From the NCBI RefSeq assembly GCF_900109565.1, contig NZ_FNZZ01000001.1:62001-126000 (forward strand): a DNA stretch of 64,000 nt, read 5' to 3'. The stretch comes from Sphingomonas palmae (GTDB taxonomy: Bacteria; Pseudomonadota; Alphaproteobacteria; Sphingomonadales; Sphingomonadaceae). Numbering within the stretch: position 1 is the first letter of the stretch; each line of letters begins with the position of its first letter. The notes under the pieces were generated by a model. That model did not search any database, was not told the origin of the DNA, and saw only the letters and a list, made by a program, of their open reading frames with translations. A program made the translations under genes and the position numbers. This document shows positions 40,135 to 49,452 of this stretch, in pieces.

Positions 40135-41213
40135 AACAACTCGCCCTGCGCGCCCGCCGGTGGGCGGAAGCGTGAGCAGTCGAGGTTCAACCGCCGGCGA
40201 TCGTCGGAAAACCCGTGTTTCGCCCGCGCGATGCGGAAGCGGGTGCGCAGCAGCTCCGCCCACACGCCTTGCCCGCGCATACGTGAGAAGAAGCCGGGAT
40301 CATTGTCCTTGCCACCGCGCAAGCTCTGGATCGTCGCCATCACCTTGCCCGCGCGATCGGGAAAATGCGTGTCGAGCCACGCGCGAAACAGGGGCGCTAC
40401 CTCCCACGGCAGGCGCACCGGGATGTACGATACGCCCAGCGCACCCGCGTCGGCTGCCGTCGCGACGACCGCTTCAACCTCGTGATCGGTGATCGCGGGA
40501 ATGACGGGGGCCATGTTGACGTAGACCGGCACGCCCGCGTCGCTGAGCGTTCGAACCGCCGCTAACCGCCGTGCCGGAGTCGGCGCACGCGGCTCGACGG
40601 TCATCGCGATCCGCGGGTCTAGCGAGGTGATTGAGATCGCGACCGCCACCTGCCGTTTTGCCGCCATTGGCGCCAAGAGATCGAGGTCGCGCACCACCCG
40701 GTCGGACTTGGTCGTGATGACCACCGGATGGTCGCACGCGGCGAGCACCTCCAGCAGCGCGCGCGTGATCTGCCACTCGCGCTCGATCGGCTGATACGGG
40801 TCAGTGTTGGTACCCATCGCGATCGGCGCACAGGCATAGCCGGGCTTGCGCAACTCGGCCTTGAGTAGGTCGGCGGCGTCCGGCTTGGCGAACAGCCTCG
40901 TCTCGAAATCGAGCCCGGGCGAGAGGTCGTGAAAAGCGTGGCTCGGCCGCGCGAAACAGTAGATGCAGCCGTGCTCGCAGCCCCGGTAAGCATTGATCGA
41001 ACGATCGAACGGCACGTCGGGCGAGGTGTTGCGCGAGATGATCGTGCGCGGATGCTCGATCAAGACCGTGGTGCCGACGGGCGGTGCAGCGCCGTCGATA
41101 TCCTCACGTAGATCGAGCCAGTCGCCATCGGCTTCGCTCTGCGGCAGGTTGAAACGACGGCTCTCCGCGTTGAGCGTCGCGCCTCGCGTGCTCCGTTTCT
41201 TCTGAGCTGCCAT
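40131..41213 (-). CDS. PA0069-family (SplB-like) radical SAM protein
   Basis: The 360-residue protein carries the radical SAM cluster motif as Cys79-x3-Cys83-x2-Cys86 (RGCEHGCIYC), preceded by NAYRG and followed by MGTNTDPYQPIE, TTKSDRVVRDLDLL and MAPVIPAITDHE, typical of the PA0069/Rv2578c group. The group is related to spore photoproduct lyase (COG1533), but its reaction is not established. An SOS box lies just upstream, favouring a role in DNA damage. It converges with dnaE, sharing four bases. Confidence 0.9.
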   Translation of the reverse strand: MAAQKKRSTRGATLNAESRRFNLPQSEADGDWLDLREDIDGAAPPVGTTVLIEHPRTIISRNTSPDVPFDRSINAYRGCEHGCIYCFARPSHAFHDLSPGLDFETRLFAKPDAADLLKAELRKPGYACAPIAMGTNTDPYQPIEREWQITRALLEVLAACDHPVVITTKSDRVVRDLDLLAPMAAKRQVAVAISITSLDPRIAMTVEPRAPTPARRLAAVRTLSDAGVPVYVNMAPVIPAITDHEVEAVVATAADAGALGVSYIPVRLPWEVAPLFRAWLDTHFPDRAGKVMATIQSLRGGKDNDPGFFSRMRGQGVWAELLRTRFRIARAKHGFSDDRRRLNLDCSRFRPPAGAQGELF

Positions 41214-41237
41214 GTTCCGAGCTTAGAAAAGCCGTCG

Positions 41238-41252
41238 GAACATAGCAAGAAC
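41238..41252 (-). promoter_or_regulatory. SOS (LexA) box before radical SAM gene
   Basis: The minus strand reads GTTCTTGCTATGTTC, a perfect GTTC-N7-GTTC direct repeat, the alphaproteobacterial LexA site. It lies 24 bases before the start codon at 41213 and just after the moaB stop. The same form is found before recA in this window. Confidence 0.8.
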
Positions 41253-41259
41253 ATTGGCG

Positions 41260-41787
41260 TCAGCGCTCCATCAGCCGCGGCATCAGCTCGACGAAGTTGC
41301 AGGGCCGGTGACGGCTGTCGAGCTGGTCCTTGAGGATGCCGTCCCACGCGTCCTTCACCGCGCCGGTCGAACCCGGCAGCGCGAAGATGTAGGTGCCACG
41401 CGCGACGCACGCGCAGGCGCGGCTCTGCACGGTGGAGGTGCCGATCGTCTGGTAGGACAACCAGCGGAACAGCTCGCCAAAACCGGGGATCATCTTGTCC
41501 GCGACACGCTCGACCGCCTCGGGCGTCACGTCGCGCCCGGTCACGCCGGTGCCGCCAGTGGTGATGACGCAGTCGACTTGGGTGTCATCGATCCAGCGAT
41601 CGAGCTGATCGACGATCGCGTCGGCGTCGTCGCGCAGGATCACCCGGTCGGCGAGCAGGTGCCCCGCTGCCTCAAGCCGCGCGACCAAGGTGTCACCCGA
41701 TCTGTCCTCCGCCAGCCCGCGCGTGTCCGATACCGTCAGCACCGCGATGCGAACGGGCGTGAAGGTGCGGCTCTCGTCGATCGGCAC
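41260..41787 (-). CDS. moaB: Molybdenum cofactor biosynthesis protein MoaB
   Basis: The 175-residue protein belongs to the MoaB/MogA family that adenylates molybdopterin or assists molybdenum insertion. Motifs: [18 protein letters not shown] near the N-terminus, [17 protein letters not shown] for molybdopterin binding, and [17 protein letters not shown] near the end. It follows slt by four bases and shares its transcript. No other molybdenum cofactor gene is nearby. Confidence 0.93.
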   Translation of the reverse strand: MPIDESRTFTPVRIAVLTVSDTRGLAEDRSGDTLVARLEAAGHLLADRVILRDDADAIVDQLDRWIDDTQVDCVITTGGTGVTGRDVTPEAVERVADKMIPGFGELFRWLSYQTIGTSTVQSRACACVARGTYIFALPGSTGAVKDAWDGILKDQLDSRHRPCNFVELMPRLMER

Positions 41788-41791
41788 GCGA

Positions 41792-43588
41792 CTATTCGGC
41801 GCGGGTAGAGGAGGCGGGGCTGACGGTGCCGTTGACCGCGATCGCGGTGTTGGGCGCCTGCGCGTTCATCCGCACCGCGGTCGCACCGGGCAGGCCGGGG
41901 AATCGCGGCCACATGCCCTGCGCCAGCGCCGACCGGCTGGGCGAGGCGGCTTTGCCGCCCTGCGCCTCGTACATCCAGTAATTGCGCAGCACCGTCACGA
42001 CGTAACCGCGCGTCTCCCAATAGGGAATGCTCTCGATGTAGAGCAGCGGATCACCGCCGTCGCGAACGATGCCGTTCCACTCGCCGACGTGCTGCGGGCC
42101 CGCGTTATAGGCGGCGATCACCTTGGGCAGCAGCCCGCCGGTCATCCCCATGTCGCGCAGCCGCTCGATGTGACGCTGACCGATGTCGAAATTGGTCGAC
42201 GGACGGGTCAGCGCGGCCTGATCAACTGTTACCCCACGTTCGCGCATGTAATCGGTCGCCGCCGCGGGCATGATCTGCATCAGGCCATAAGCGCCCGCCT
42301 GGCTCTTCACCTTGGTGCGAAAGCCCGATTCCTGCAGCGTATGCGCGTAGACCAATGCCTTGTCGATCCGCCAGCCGCTGTCGGGCGTCCAGCTCGGCTG
42401 CGGATAACGCGCCTCGGCGAGCGCGGTGACCCCCTGCGGCATGTTGTGCGCCAGCCACACGGTCGTGGACGCGAGATCGAGCTGCTCGGCGAGCCGCGTC
42501 AGGCTGCCAAATTCGCTCGGCGAACCGATCCGCGCCTGCTGACGCAACACGGTGTCGGCCTCGTCATCCTCGCCGATCTCGACCAGCGCGGCAGCGACGC
42601 GGACGTTGGGGCGGCGTTCGAGCGCGGCCCAGTCGTCGGTCACGCGCTGCGGACGCGATTTCGCGAGATCGATCCCGAGTGCCTGCCGCGCGAGCAGGCC
42701 GTAGAAAGTTTCGCCGAACTGCGACGCCTGCTTCAACCTAGCCTCGACCTTGTCGGGTCGGCCGCACATCATGTCGGCGCGCGCGGCCCAGTATAGGGCG
42801 GTCGCGCGCAGGTCGGTGTCGGGCGCGCGCGCCGCGACATTCTCGAACGCGGGGGCCGTCGCGCCGCAATCCTTCTGCCGCCACGCCGCGAGCGCGCCGG
42901 TCCAGCGCGCCTGGATCGTCCAGTCGCCCGCGCCGCTCTCCGCCTTTGCCGCCAGCGCCCGCGCCTGGGTATCGAGACCCTGGAGGAAGTAGATCCACGC
43001 GATGCGTGCCTGCCACTCGGTCTGCGCCTCGGGCGAGAGCCCTTGCGTCTGGTCGAGCAGCGCCTCGGCCTCGGCGCCGGAATCGGCCTTGATGAACGGC
43101 TGCATCCTGGTTGCGAGATCGGCGGCGATCAGGTCGCTCTTGGTGGCCTTCGCGCGGGCACGGACGGGGGCGCCATCGTTCCAGATCAGGCGCTGCTGCG
43201 CGGGAAGCGGCGGCAACTCGGTGACGCCGCGCAGCTTGGCGATCCGCTCCAGCTGGTCGGCCTGCGGCAATTCGGGTGCTTCGTTGATGAGCTTGAGCAG
43301 CGCGTCGGCTTCGACCTTGGGGCTGCCCTTTGCGGTGTAGAGTTCTGCGCGTGCGTAGGCGTGCAGGGGCCCCTGCGGCATGCTGTCGAGCGCAATCTGC
43401 GCGTCGCTCCAGCGACTCTCGTTGATCGCGGCGAACACGGCACGATAGCCGTCGCGCTGCTCGGGCGTCAGTTGCGGCGGAATACCCGACCGGCGCGCGG
43501 CAGCAGCCGGCTCCGCCACCGCGGGCGCGGCCATCGCCACCAGAGTGCAGGCCGCGGCCAACCATGCCCGCTTCAACCCCGTTCTCAC
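41792..43588 (-). CDS. Soluble lytic murein transglycosylase (Slt family)
   Basis: This exported enzyme cleaves peptidoglycan to 1,6-anhydro products. From the GTG at 43588 the product has 598 residues, with a signal peptide ending AAPAVAEP, a long superhelical alpha domain, and a C-terminal SLT domain. Catalytic Glu420 is in LQESGF, followed by [14 protein letters not shown] and [11 protein letters not shown]. The GTG overlaps the stop of the UDG-like gene (GTGA), which decides the start over an upstream ATG. The frame continues into moaB after four bases. Confidence 0.92.
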   Translation of the reverse strand: MRTGLKRAWLAAACTLVAMAAPAVAEPAAAARRSGIPPQLTPEQRDGYRAVFAAINESRWSDAQIALDSMPQGPLHAYARAELYTAKGSPKVEADALLKLINEAPELPQADQLERIAKLRGVTELPPLPAQQRLIWNDGAPVRARAKATKSDLIAADLATRMQPFIKADSGAEAEALLDQTQGLSPEAQTEWQARIAWIYFLQGLDTQARALAAKAESGAGDWTIQARWTGALAAWRQKDCGATAPAFENVAARAPDTDLRATALYWAARADMMCGRPDKVEARLKQASQFGETFYGLLARQALGIDLAKSRPQRVTDDWAALERRPNVRVAAALVEIGEDDEADTVLRQQARIGSPSEFGSLTRLAEQLDLASTTVWLAHNMPQGVTALAEARYPQPSWTPDSGWRIDKALVYAHTLQESGFRTKVKSQAGAYGLMQIMPAAATDYMRERGVTVDQAALTRPSTNFDIGQRHIERLRDMGMTGGLLPKVIAAYNAGPQHVGEWNGIVRDGGDPLLYIESIPYWETRGYVVTVLRNYWMYEAQGGKAASPSRSALAQGMWPRFPGLPGATAVRMNAQAPNTAIAVNGTVSPASSTRAE

Positions 43589-44355
43589 TTCCGAAGCCCC
43601 TCGTTCAGCAAGATCAGATCCTTCCACGCTTCCGCCTTGCACGCCGGCCGGTCCAGCAGGACGCGGGGATGATGGCTTGCAACGACACGCGTGCTGGTGC
43701 CATCCTTATGGTTAAAGGCGTGCAAACGCTCGCGCGCGCTGGCCACGTTCGTCGACAGAACCGCACGGGTCGCCGCATCGCCCAGGACAAGCAGGTTCGC
43801 AGGAGCGGCGAGCGACAGATGATGGCGCGTCACCTCGCCCAGTCGCTGCTCGAGATCACGCGGTACGCGGCCGATCGTCGGGCGGCGCACGCAGACCGAG
43901 GCGAGCAGCACGTCGCCGCGCGTCAGGCCGATCGCGCGTAACATGTTGTCGAACAGCTTGCCCGTCTCGCCGCCGAGCAGTTGGTCACGGTCGCCGCGCT
44001 CCGGACAGTCGACCAGCACCATCAGCGCCGCGTCGGCCGGCCCAGTCGCGTCGATCGGCTCGCCCGACCACGCGGCGTCGGGCGCGTCCTTCCCCGCGCG
44101 CCAGGTCACGAACTCGGCCAGCGTCGCCGGCATCGCGGCGGACGGCGCCGCGACCGAAGAAGACAATCGGCCGACAGGATCGGCGTGCGTCGCGCTGGCC
44201 AGGTCAGCAGGCGGTAAATTGTTCTGCTTCAACCAGTTGACGGGTTCGTCGCCCACCACCACGTCGACCCCGGCGTTGCGCCACCAGTCGAGCGTGCTCG
44301 CCGCAAGTTCGGTCCAGTTCTCACCGGACCAGTCGATGTGCTGATCTGCCCCCAT
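43585..44355 (-). CDS. Uracil-DNA glycosylase-superfamily protein, divergent
   Basis: The 256-residue product has a Trp-rich N-terminus and a C-terminal UDG-fold region. It aligns by pattern with family 4 enzymes: motif A appears as VDCPERGD (116-122), GGETGKLFDNMLRAIGL matches the uracil-pocket helix, VCVRRPTIGRVP matches the strand carrying KCRPP, and SHHPRVLL matches the HPS motif. The four Cys that bind the iron-sulfur cluster in family 4 are not in place, and motif A lacks GExPG. Activity is therefore uncertain. It heads an operon with slt and moaB and diverges from ETF-QO. Confidence 0.75.
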   Translation of the reverse strand: MGADQHIDWSGENWTELAASTLDWWRNAGVDVVVGDEPVNWLKQNNLPPADLASATHADPVGRLSSSVAAPSAAMPATLAEFVTWRAGKDAPDAAWSGEPIDATGPADAALMVLVDCPERGDRDQLLGGETGKLFDNMLRAIGLTRGDVLLASVCVRRPTIGRVPRDLEQRLGEVTRHHLSLAAPANLLVLGDAATRAVLSTNVASARERLHAFNHKDGTSTRVVASHHPRVLLDRPACKAEAWKDLILLNEGLRK

Positions 44356-44379
44356 TGTCGCGCGGCATAGGATGCGCGG

Positions 44380-44436
44380 TTGACGCGAAGGTCAATGTAC
44401 TGGCACCGCAGCACAGGCAGGATGGTGCTGCGGTGC
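44380..44436. promoter_or_regulatory. Two dyads between UDG-like gene and ETF-QO
   Basis: TTGAC-N6-GTCAA at 44380-44395 is a perfect small dyad. It is followed by a perfect 12-base inverted repeat, GCACCGCAGCAC (44403-44414) and GTGCTGCGGTGC (44425-44436), with a ten-base loop. Both lie in the 117-base divergent gap, 36-90 bases before the ETF-QO start. The first looks like a repressor operator; the second could be an operator or an mRNA hairpin. Confidence 0.5.
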
Positions 44437-44472
44437 GACGAGGAGCGCGCCCGCGCGAGAGGAGAGTGTGAA

Positions 44473-46134
44473 GTGAGCGATCGCGAATCGATGCCGTACG
44501 ACGTGGTGATCGTCGGCGCCGGCCCCGCCGGGCTGTCGGCGGCGATCCGCATCAAACAACTCGCCGCCGAGAAGGAGGCCGATATCTCGGTCTGCGTGCT
44601 CGAGAAGGGCTCAGAGGTCGGCGCACACATCCTGTCGGGCGCGGTGATCGATCCGCGCACGCTCGACGAGTTCCTGCCCGACTGGCGCGACGACGGCTGC
44701 CCGCTGGCCGAAGTACCCGTCACCGAGAACATTCACTGGGTGCTGACCAAGAACAAGAAGGTCAACCTGCCGCACCTTTGGACCCCGCCGTTCCTCCACA
44801 ACAAGGGTACCTATACCGGCAGCCTCGCCAACCTTTGCCGCTGGCTGGCGGGCAAGGCCGAGGAGCTGGGCGTCGAAATCTTCCCCGGCTTCGCCGCTGC
44901 CGAGGTGCTGTTCAACGAGGACGGCAGCGTCAAGGGCGTCGCGACCGGCGACATGGGCGTCGCGCGCGACGGCACGCACAAGGGCGATTACCAGCCGGGA
45001 CTGGAACTGCACGCCAAATACACCTTCTTTTCCGAAGGATGCCGCGGGCATCTGTCAAAGGAACTGATGCGCATCTTTGACCTGCGCGCCAGTTGCGATC
45101 CGCAGGTCTATGGTCTCGGCATCAAGGAATTGTGGGATATCGATCCCGAACTCCACACGCCGGGTAAAGTCATCCACACGCAAGGGTGGCCGCTGAGCGA
45201 AACCGATGGCTCAAACGGCGGCGGCTGGATCTACCACCAGGCGAACGGGCAGGTGTCGATCGGCTTCGTCACGTGGCTCAATTACACCAATCCGTACGTG
45301 TCGCCGTTCCAGGAAATGCAGAAGTGGAAGACCCATCCCGAGGTCGCGGCACTTCTGAAGGGCGGCAAGCGCGTCAGCTACGGCGCGCGCGCGATCTCGG
45401 ACGGCGGATTGCAGTCGATCCCCAAGCTCGTATTCCCCGGCGGCGCGCTGATCGGGGACAGCGCCGGCTTCCTCAACGTGCCGCGAATCAAGGGTACCCA
45501 TACCGCGATGAAGTCGGGCACGATGGCGGCGGAGGCCGCGGTCGACGCGATCCTGTCGCAGCGGCAGGGCGACGAACTAACGGCTTACCCAGACGCGTTC
45601 GAGAACAGCTGGGTGAAAAAAGAGCTGTCGATCGTCCGCAACGTCGTGCCGCTGGTGAAGAAGTTCGGCGACTTCATGGGCTCGGGCCTCGCCGGCATCA
45701 CGATGTGGTCCGAGTATCTCGGGCTCAAGATGCCGTTCACCATGCACCATCATCCAGACCACGAAACATTGTGGCGCAAGGACATGGTGAAGAAGGTCGA
45801 GTACGCGAAGCCCGACGGCGTGCTGACGTTCGACAAGCTGTCCTCGGTGTTCCTGTCGAACACCAACCATGAGGAGGATCAGCCGGTTCACCTGACGCTC
45901 AAGGACGCGGCGGTGCCGGTCGAGCACAATCTGCCGCTCTACGACGAACCGGCGCAGCGTTATTGTCCTGCGGGCGTTTACGAGATCGTGGGCGAAGACA
46001 CGCACGATCCCCGTCTGGTGATCAACGCGCAGAACTGCGTCCACTGCAAGACGTGCGACATCAAGGACCCGACGCAGAACATCAACTGGGTCGTGCCCGA
46101 AGGCGGTGGTGGACCCAATTACCCGAACATGTGA
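44473..46134 (+). CDS. Electron transfer flavoprotein-ubiquinone oxidoreductase
   Basis: ETF-QO passes electrons from acyl-CoA and other dehydrogenases via ETF to ubiquinone at the membrane. From the GTG at 44473 the product has 553 residues. It has an FAD-binding VVIVGAGPAGLSAAIR, the second FAD motif GGALIGDSAGFLNVPRIKG, and a C-terminal 4Fe-4S domain with RYCPAGVYE and CVHCKTCDIKDP, ending GGGGPNYPNM as in canonical ETF-QO. A purine-rich GGAGAG precedes the start. The end overlaps the TPR gene. Confidence 0.96.
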   Translation: MSDRESMPYDVVIVGAGPAGLSAAIRIKQLAAEKEADISVCVLEKGSEVGAHILSGAVIDPRTLDEFLPDWRDDGCPLAEVPVTENIHWVLTKNKKVNLPHLWTPPFLHNKGTYTGSLANLCRWLAGKAEELGVEIFPGFAAAEVLFNEDGSVKGVATGDMGVARDGTHKGDYQPGLELHAKYTFFSEGCRGHLSKELMRIFDLRASCDPQVYGLGIKELWDIDPELHTPGKVIHTQGWPLSETDGSNGGGWIYHQANGQVSIGFVTWLNYTNPYVSPFQEMQKWKTHPEVAALLKGGKRVSYGARAISDGGLQSIPKLVFPGGALIGDSAGFLNVPRIKGTHTAMKSGTMAAEAAVDAILSQRQGDELTAYPDAFENSWVKKELSIVRNVVPLVKKFGDFMGSGLAGITMWSEYLGLKMPFTMHHHPDHETLWRKDMVKKVEYAKPDGVLTFDKLSSVFLSNTNHEEDQPVHLTLKDAAVPVEHNLPLYDEPAQRYCPAGVYEIVGEDTHDPRLVINAQNCVHCKTCDIKDPTQNINWVVPEGGGGPNYPNM

Positions 46135-47797
46135 CTTTGCCCGATCCGCTCGCCGCCGCCACCCTGCGGCGGCGAGCCTCTTGTTCTTGACGGGATTGCT
46201 GTTCGGTACGCCAGCGCTCGCGCAGACCAATGTTGCCGACACCGCCGTCGTCGATCGCGCGGACAGGAGCGTCGCCGAACCAGAGGTCGCGGCCTATCTG
46301 CGCGCCAGAGTGGCCGATGCGGACGGGAAGGTCGCTCTCGCCGCGAGCGACTATGATGCAGCGCTCGGCGCGTCATCCAACGACCCGATCGTCGCGATCC
46401 GCGCCTATCGCGAGGCGGTGCGTGCGGGCGATTACGCGCTCGCCGACCGCGCCGCCGCGGTGTTGGCCCGCAAGGGGGTGTTGCCGAGCGACGCGCCGCT
46501 GCTCGCGCTCGCCGCGACCGCGCGCGCCGATGATCGCGCCGCTCCCGAGCGCGCGTTGACTGCGCTTGACGCGACGCCGCTCAAGATCTTGTCGGCACCG
46601 CTGCGTGCCTGGGCGGCACTCGAGTGGAAGGGCGACCCGGCGGCCGCGCTCGCCGTCCAGCCCGCCGACGCGGTCGCCCGCCGCTTCGTCGCCGAAACGC
46701 GCGCGCTGATCATTCTCGCGCAGGGCCGAAGCGAGGAGGGCGTGGCGGCGCTGCGCCCGCTGCTCGGCAACGACCAGGCGAGCACCGACACCCGCATCGC
46801 CGCCGCACGACTGCTGATCGCGCGGGGCAAGCGCGACCTCGCGCGCAGCCTGCTCGTCGGCGATGCGCCGCCGGTGGTCGCCCTGCGCGAACGGCCGCGC
46901 GCGCGGCTTGGGCCTGGGCTCAGCTTCGGCATGTCGTGGCTGCTGACCCGCGTGGCGTCGGACCTCGCGCTCGGCAAGCCGACCGGGCTCAGCTATACGC
47001 TCGTCCAGTCCGCGCTTCGCGCCGATCCGGGTAACGACCGCGCGCGCCTGCTGCTCGCGGGTGCCTTGTCGAAGGATGGAGCGACGGCGCGGGCGCTGGC
47101 GGTGCTGGATCAGGTCGATCCTCGTGGCATCTACGCCGCGCAGGCGATCGATGGGCGCGTGCAGATACTCGCCGAGGCGGGGCGAACGCAGGAGGCGCTC
47201 AGATTGGCGCAACTGCTCGCAAGCCCGAGCGACGGCGACCTGACCGACGTGCAGCAATTGGCCGACCTGTACCTGCGGCTGAACCGGCCGAGCGACGCGG
47301 CGCCGCTGTATCGCCGGCTGGCAGAGCGCGCGGGCGCCGATTGGTCCGATTGGCTGCAATATGGCGCCGCGCTCGACCGCGCCGGTGATTGGCCCGCGGC
47401 GCGCGCTGCGCTGAAACAGGCCTACGCGCGTGCGCCCGAGCAGCCGCTGGTGCTCAATTATCTCGGTTACGCGCTGATCGAGCACAACGAACGTATGGCA
47501 GAGGCGCAGGCGATGCTGGAGCGCGCCGCGCGTGCGAAACCGGGCGATCCCGCGATCACCGATTCGCTCGGCTGGGCCTTGTTCCGGCGCGGGCAGACCG
47601 CGCGAGCATTGCCGTTGATCGAGCGCGCAGCCGCGGCCGACCCGACCAATGCCGAGATCGGCGAGCATCTGGGCGATGTTTATTGGCGCATCGGTCGTCG
47701 CTACGAGGCGCGCTATGCCTGGACCGCCGCGCGCGCTACGGCCGAGACACTCGTCGTCGCCGCGCGTCTGTCGGCCAAGGTCGCGAACGGATTGTAG
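46106..47797 (+). CDS. Secreted tetratricopeptide-repeat protein
   Basis: The product has about 563 residues. The N-terminal RSARRRHPAAASLLFLTGLLFGTPALAQ is a signal peptide if translation starts at GTG 46106, overlapping ETF-QO by 29 bases; other starts are possible. At least three TPR-like units occupy the C-terminal third: VLNYLGYALIEHNERMAEA, DSLGWALFRRGQTARALP, EHLGDVYWRIGRRYEA. It is probably a periplasmic scaffold for protein contacts; partners are unknown. It sits between ETF-QO and ispE. Confidence 0.8.
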   Translation: MVDPITRTCDFARSARRRHPAAASLLFLTGLLFGTPALAQTNVADTAVVDRADRSVAEPEVAAYLRARVADADGKVALAASDYDAALGASSNDPIVAIRAYREAVRAGDYALADRAAAVLARKGVLPSDAPLLALAATARADDRAAPERALTALDATPLKILSAPLRAWAALEWKGDPAAALAVQPADAVARRFVAETRALIILAQGRSEEGVAALRPLLGNDQASTDTRIAAARLLIARGKRDLARSLLVGDAPPVVALRERPRARLGPGLSFGMSWLLTRVASDLALGKPTGLSYTLVQSALRADPGNDRARLLLAGALSKDGATARALAVLDQVDPRGIYAAQAIDGRVQILAEAGRTQEALRLAQLLASPSDGDLTDVQQLADLYLRLNRPSDAAPLYRRLAERAGADWSDWLQYGAALDRAGDWPAARAALKQAYARAPEQPLVLNYLGYALIEHNERMAEAQAMLERAARAKPGDPAITDSLGWALFRRGQTARALPLIERAAAADPTNAEIGEHLGDVYWRIGRRYEARYAWTAARATAETLVVAARLSAKVANGL

Positions 47798-47808
47798 AAG
47801 GAAGCAGT

Positions 47809-48648
47809 GTGGCGGGGCAGGTGATCGTCGAAACAGCGCCGGCGAAGCTCAACCTCGCACTACACGTCCGCCGACGCCGCGATGACGGCTATCACGAGCT
47901 TGACACGATCTTCGCCTTTGCGCGCGATGGCGATACGGTGACCGTGGCGCCTGGAGAAGCGTCGCTACGGATCACCGGCCCGTTCGCCAACGGCTTGGGC
48001 AGCGGCCCCGACAATCTGATCCTGCGCGCGGAAGGCGCCTTCAAGGCGACGTTCGGCATCGACGCGAGCCACGCGATCACGCTCGACAAGCATCTGCCGA
48101 TCGCGTCGGGGATCGGCGGCGGCTCGGCCGATGCGGCGGCGACGCTGCGCGCGCTGGCGCGGCTGCATGGCATCGCGGCACACGACGAGCGATTGTTCGC
48201 GCTCGCGGCCTCGCTCGGCGCCGACGTGCCGGCCTGCCTGCTCGGCCACGCAGCGTTCGGGCGTGGGAAGGGGGACGCGCTGGAGAAGATCGCCGGGTTG
48301 GGCGACATGCCTGCGTTGCTGGTCAATCCCGGCGTGGGCGTGTCGACCGCCGCGGTGTTCGCGCGTTGGGACCGTCACGATCGCGGAGCGCTGCCCGACG
48401 GCGACACGCTGGAGCGCGCGATCGGCGGTCGCAACGACCTTCAGCTAGCTGCCGAGCAGGTTGCGCCAGTGATCGCCGAGGTCATGAGCGTGCTCACGCA
48501 ACAAGCCGGCGTGCGGCTCGCGCGCATGTCAGGGTCGGGGGCGACCTGCTTCGCGCTGTTCGAGACGCCTTCGTTGCGTGATACCGCCGCGCTCGCGATT
48601 GCGGCGGCGCAGCCGGACTGGTGGCAGCTCGCGACCACGGTGCAATGA
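47809..48648 (+). CDS. ispE: 4-diphosphocytidyl-2-C-methyl-D-erythritol kinase
   Basis: IspE phosphorylates CDP-methylerythritol in the MEP isoprenoid pathway. From the GTG at 47809, with AAGGA upstream, the product has 279 residues. It shows the GHMP-kinase features: APAKLNLALHVRRRRDDGYHEL, the ATP loop LPIASGIGGGSADAAA, and SGSGATCFALF near the C-terminus. It begins 11 bases after the TPR gene and overlaps the enoyl-CoA hydratase gene by four bases. Confidence 0.96.
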   Translation: MAGQVIVETAPAKLNLALHVRRRRDDGYHELDTIFAFARDGDTVTVAPGEASLRITGPFANGLGSGPDNLILRAEGAFKATFGIDASHAITLDKHLPIASGIGGGSADAAATLRALARLHGIAAHDERLFALAASLGADVPACLLGHAAFGRGKGDALEKIAGLGDMPALLVNPGVGVSTAAVFARWDRHDRGALPDGDTLERAIGGRNDLQLAAEQVAPVIAEVMSVLTQQAGVRLARMSGSGATCFALFETPSLRDTAALAIAAAQPDWWQLATTVQ

Positions 48649-49349
48649 TCCGGCTCTCGGTCGAGGCAGGCGTCGCGCGGATCGCGCTCGATCGCGCCGC
48701 GGCGCGCAACGCGTTACCGACGACCGGCTGGCTCGAACTTGCCCGTGTGGTGGCGCAGGTGCCCGCCAACGCGCGCGCCGTGCTGCTCGCCTCCGACGTA
48801 CCTGGCATCTTCTGTGCCGGCGCCGACCTGCGCGATCTCGCCCGGCTCGCCGACGATGTTCCCGCACGTGCCTCCTTCCGCACGGCGATGCGGGACGGCA
48901 TCGAGGCGTTAGCCAGCCTGCCGATGCCGGTAATTGCGGGGGTAGAGGGCGGTTGTCACGGCGCCGGCGTGGCGGTCGCGCTCGCCTGCGACCTGATCGT
49001 CGCCGGTCCCGCGGCGCACTTCGCGATCCCGCCCGCTCGGCTCGGCATCGGCTATCCGGCGCAGGACGTGGCGCGCCTGTCGGCCCGCGTCGGGCGCGGT
49101 CAGGCTGCGCGGCTGCTGTTCACCGCGGAGACGATCAACGCGGACGAGGCGCTGCCCATCGGCCTGGTCGATGTGATCGGCGACCCGGCGCAGATCGCGG
49201 CAGCGATCGCAACCAATGATGGCGAGGCGCTCCGATTGCTTAAGCGGATGCTCGTCGACCCGCGTGATCCCGCACACGACGGCGCCTTCGAGGATTCGTT
49301 CGGCTCCCCTCGCTTCGCCGCCGGCACCGATCGTTACAGAAAGGCTTGA
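48645..49349 (+). CDS. Enoyl-CoA hydratase/isomerase-family protein
   Basis: The 234-residue crotonase-fold protein has the CoA-binding core FCAGADLRDLA and the oxyanion-hole GCHGAGVAVALACDLIVAG-like segment, plus PPARLGIGYPAQDVARL. One catalytic Glu position of true hydratases (in the ExxLGxxP region) reads PARLGIGYP, so its reaction is uncertain. The ATG overlaps the ispE stop (ATGA). With ETF-QO in the same group, a role in acyl-CoA breakdown is plausible. It ends just before the recA control region. Confidence 0.88.
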   Translation: MIRLSVEAGVARIALDRAAARNALPTTGWLELARVVAQVPANARAVLLASDVPGIFCAGADLRDLARLADDVPARASFRTAMRDGIEALASLPMPVIAGVEGGCHGAGVAVALACDLIVAGPAAHFAIPPARLGIGYPAQDVARLSARVGRGQAARLLFTAETINADEALPIGLVDVIGDPAQIAAAIATNDGEALRLLKRMLVDPRDPAHDGAFEDSFGSPRFAAGTDRYRKA

Positions 49350-49361
49350 TCACGCGCGCAT

Positions 49362-49376
49362 GTTCCCTACTTGTTC
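49362..49376 (+). promoter_or_regulatory. SOS (LexA) box before recA
   Basis: GTTCCCTACTTGTTC is a perfect GTTC-N7-GTTC repeat, the LexA site of alphaproteobacteria, about 77 bases before the recA start. Additional GTTC/GAAC strings follow at 49373-49420, including GTTCACGTGGAAC, so a second weaker contact is possible. It indicates damage induction of recA. Confidence 0.9.
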
Positions 49377-49452
49377 ACGTGGAACAAAGTGTGTACACGA
49401 GCAGGAACGCGTTGAACGTCGTGCGCGGGTGCTCTAGCGAAAGGGATCGGCA

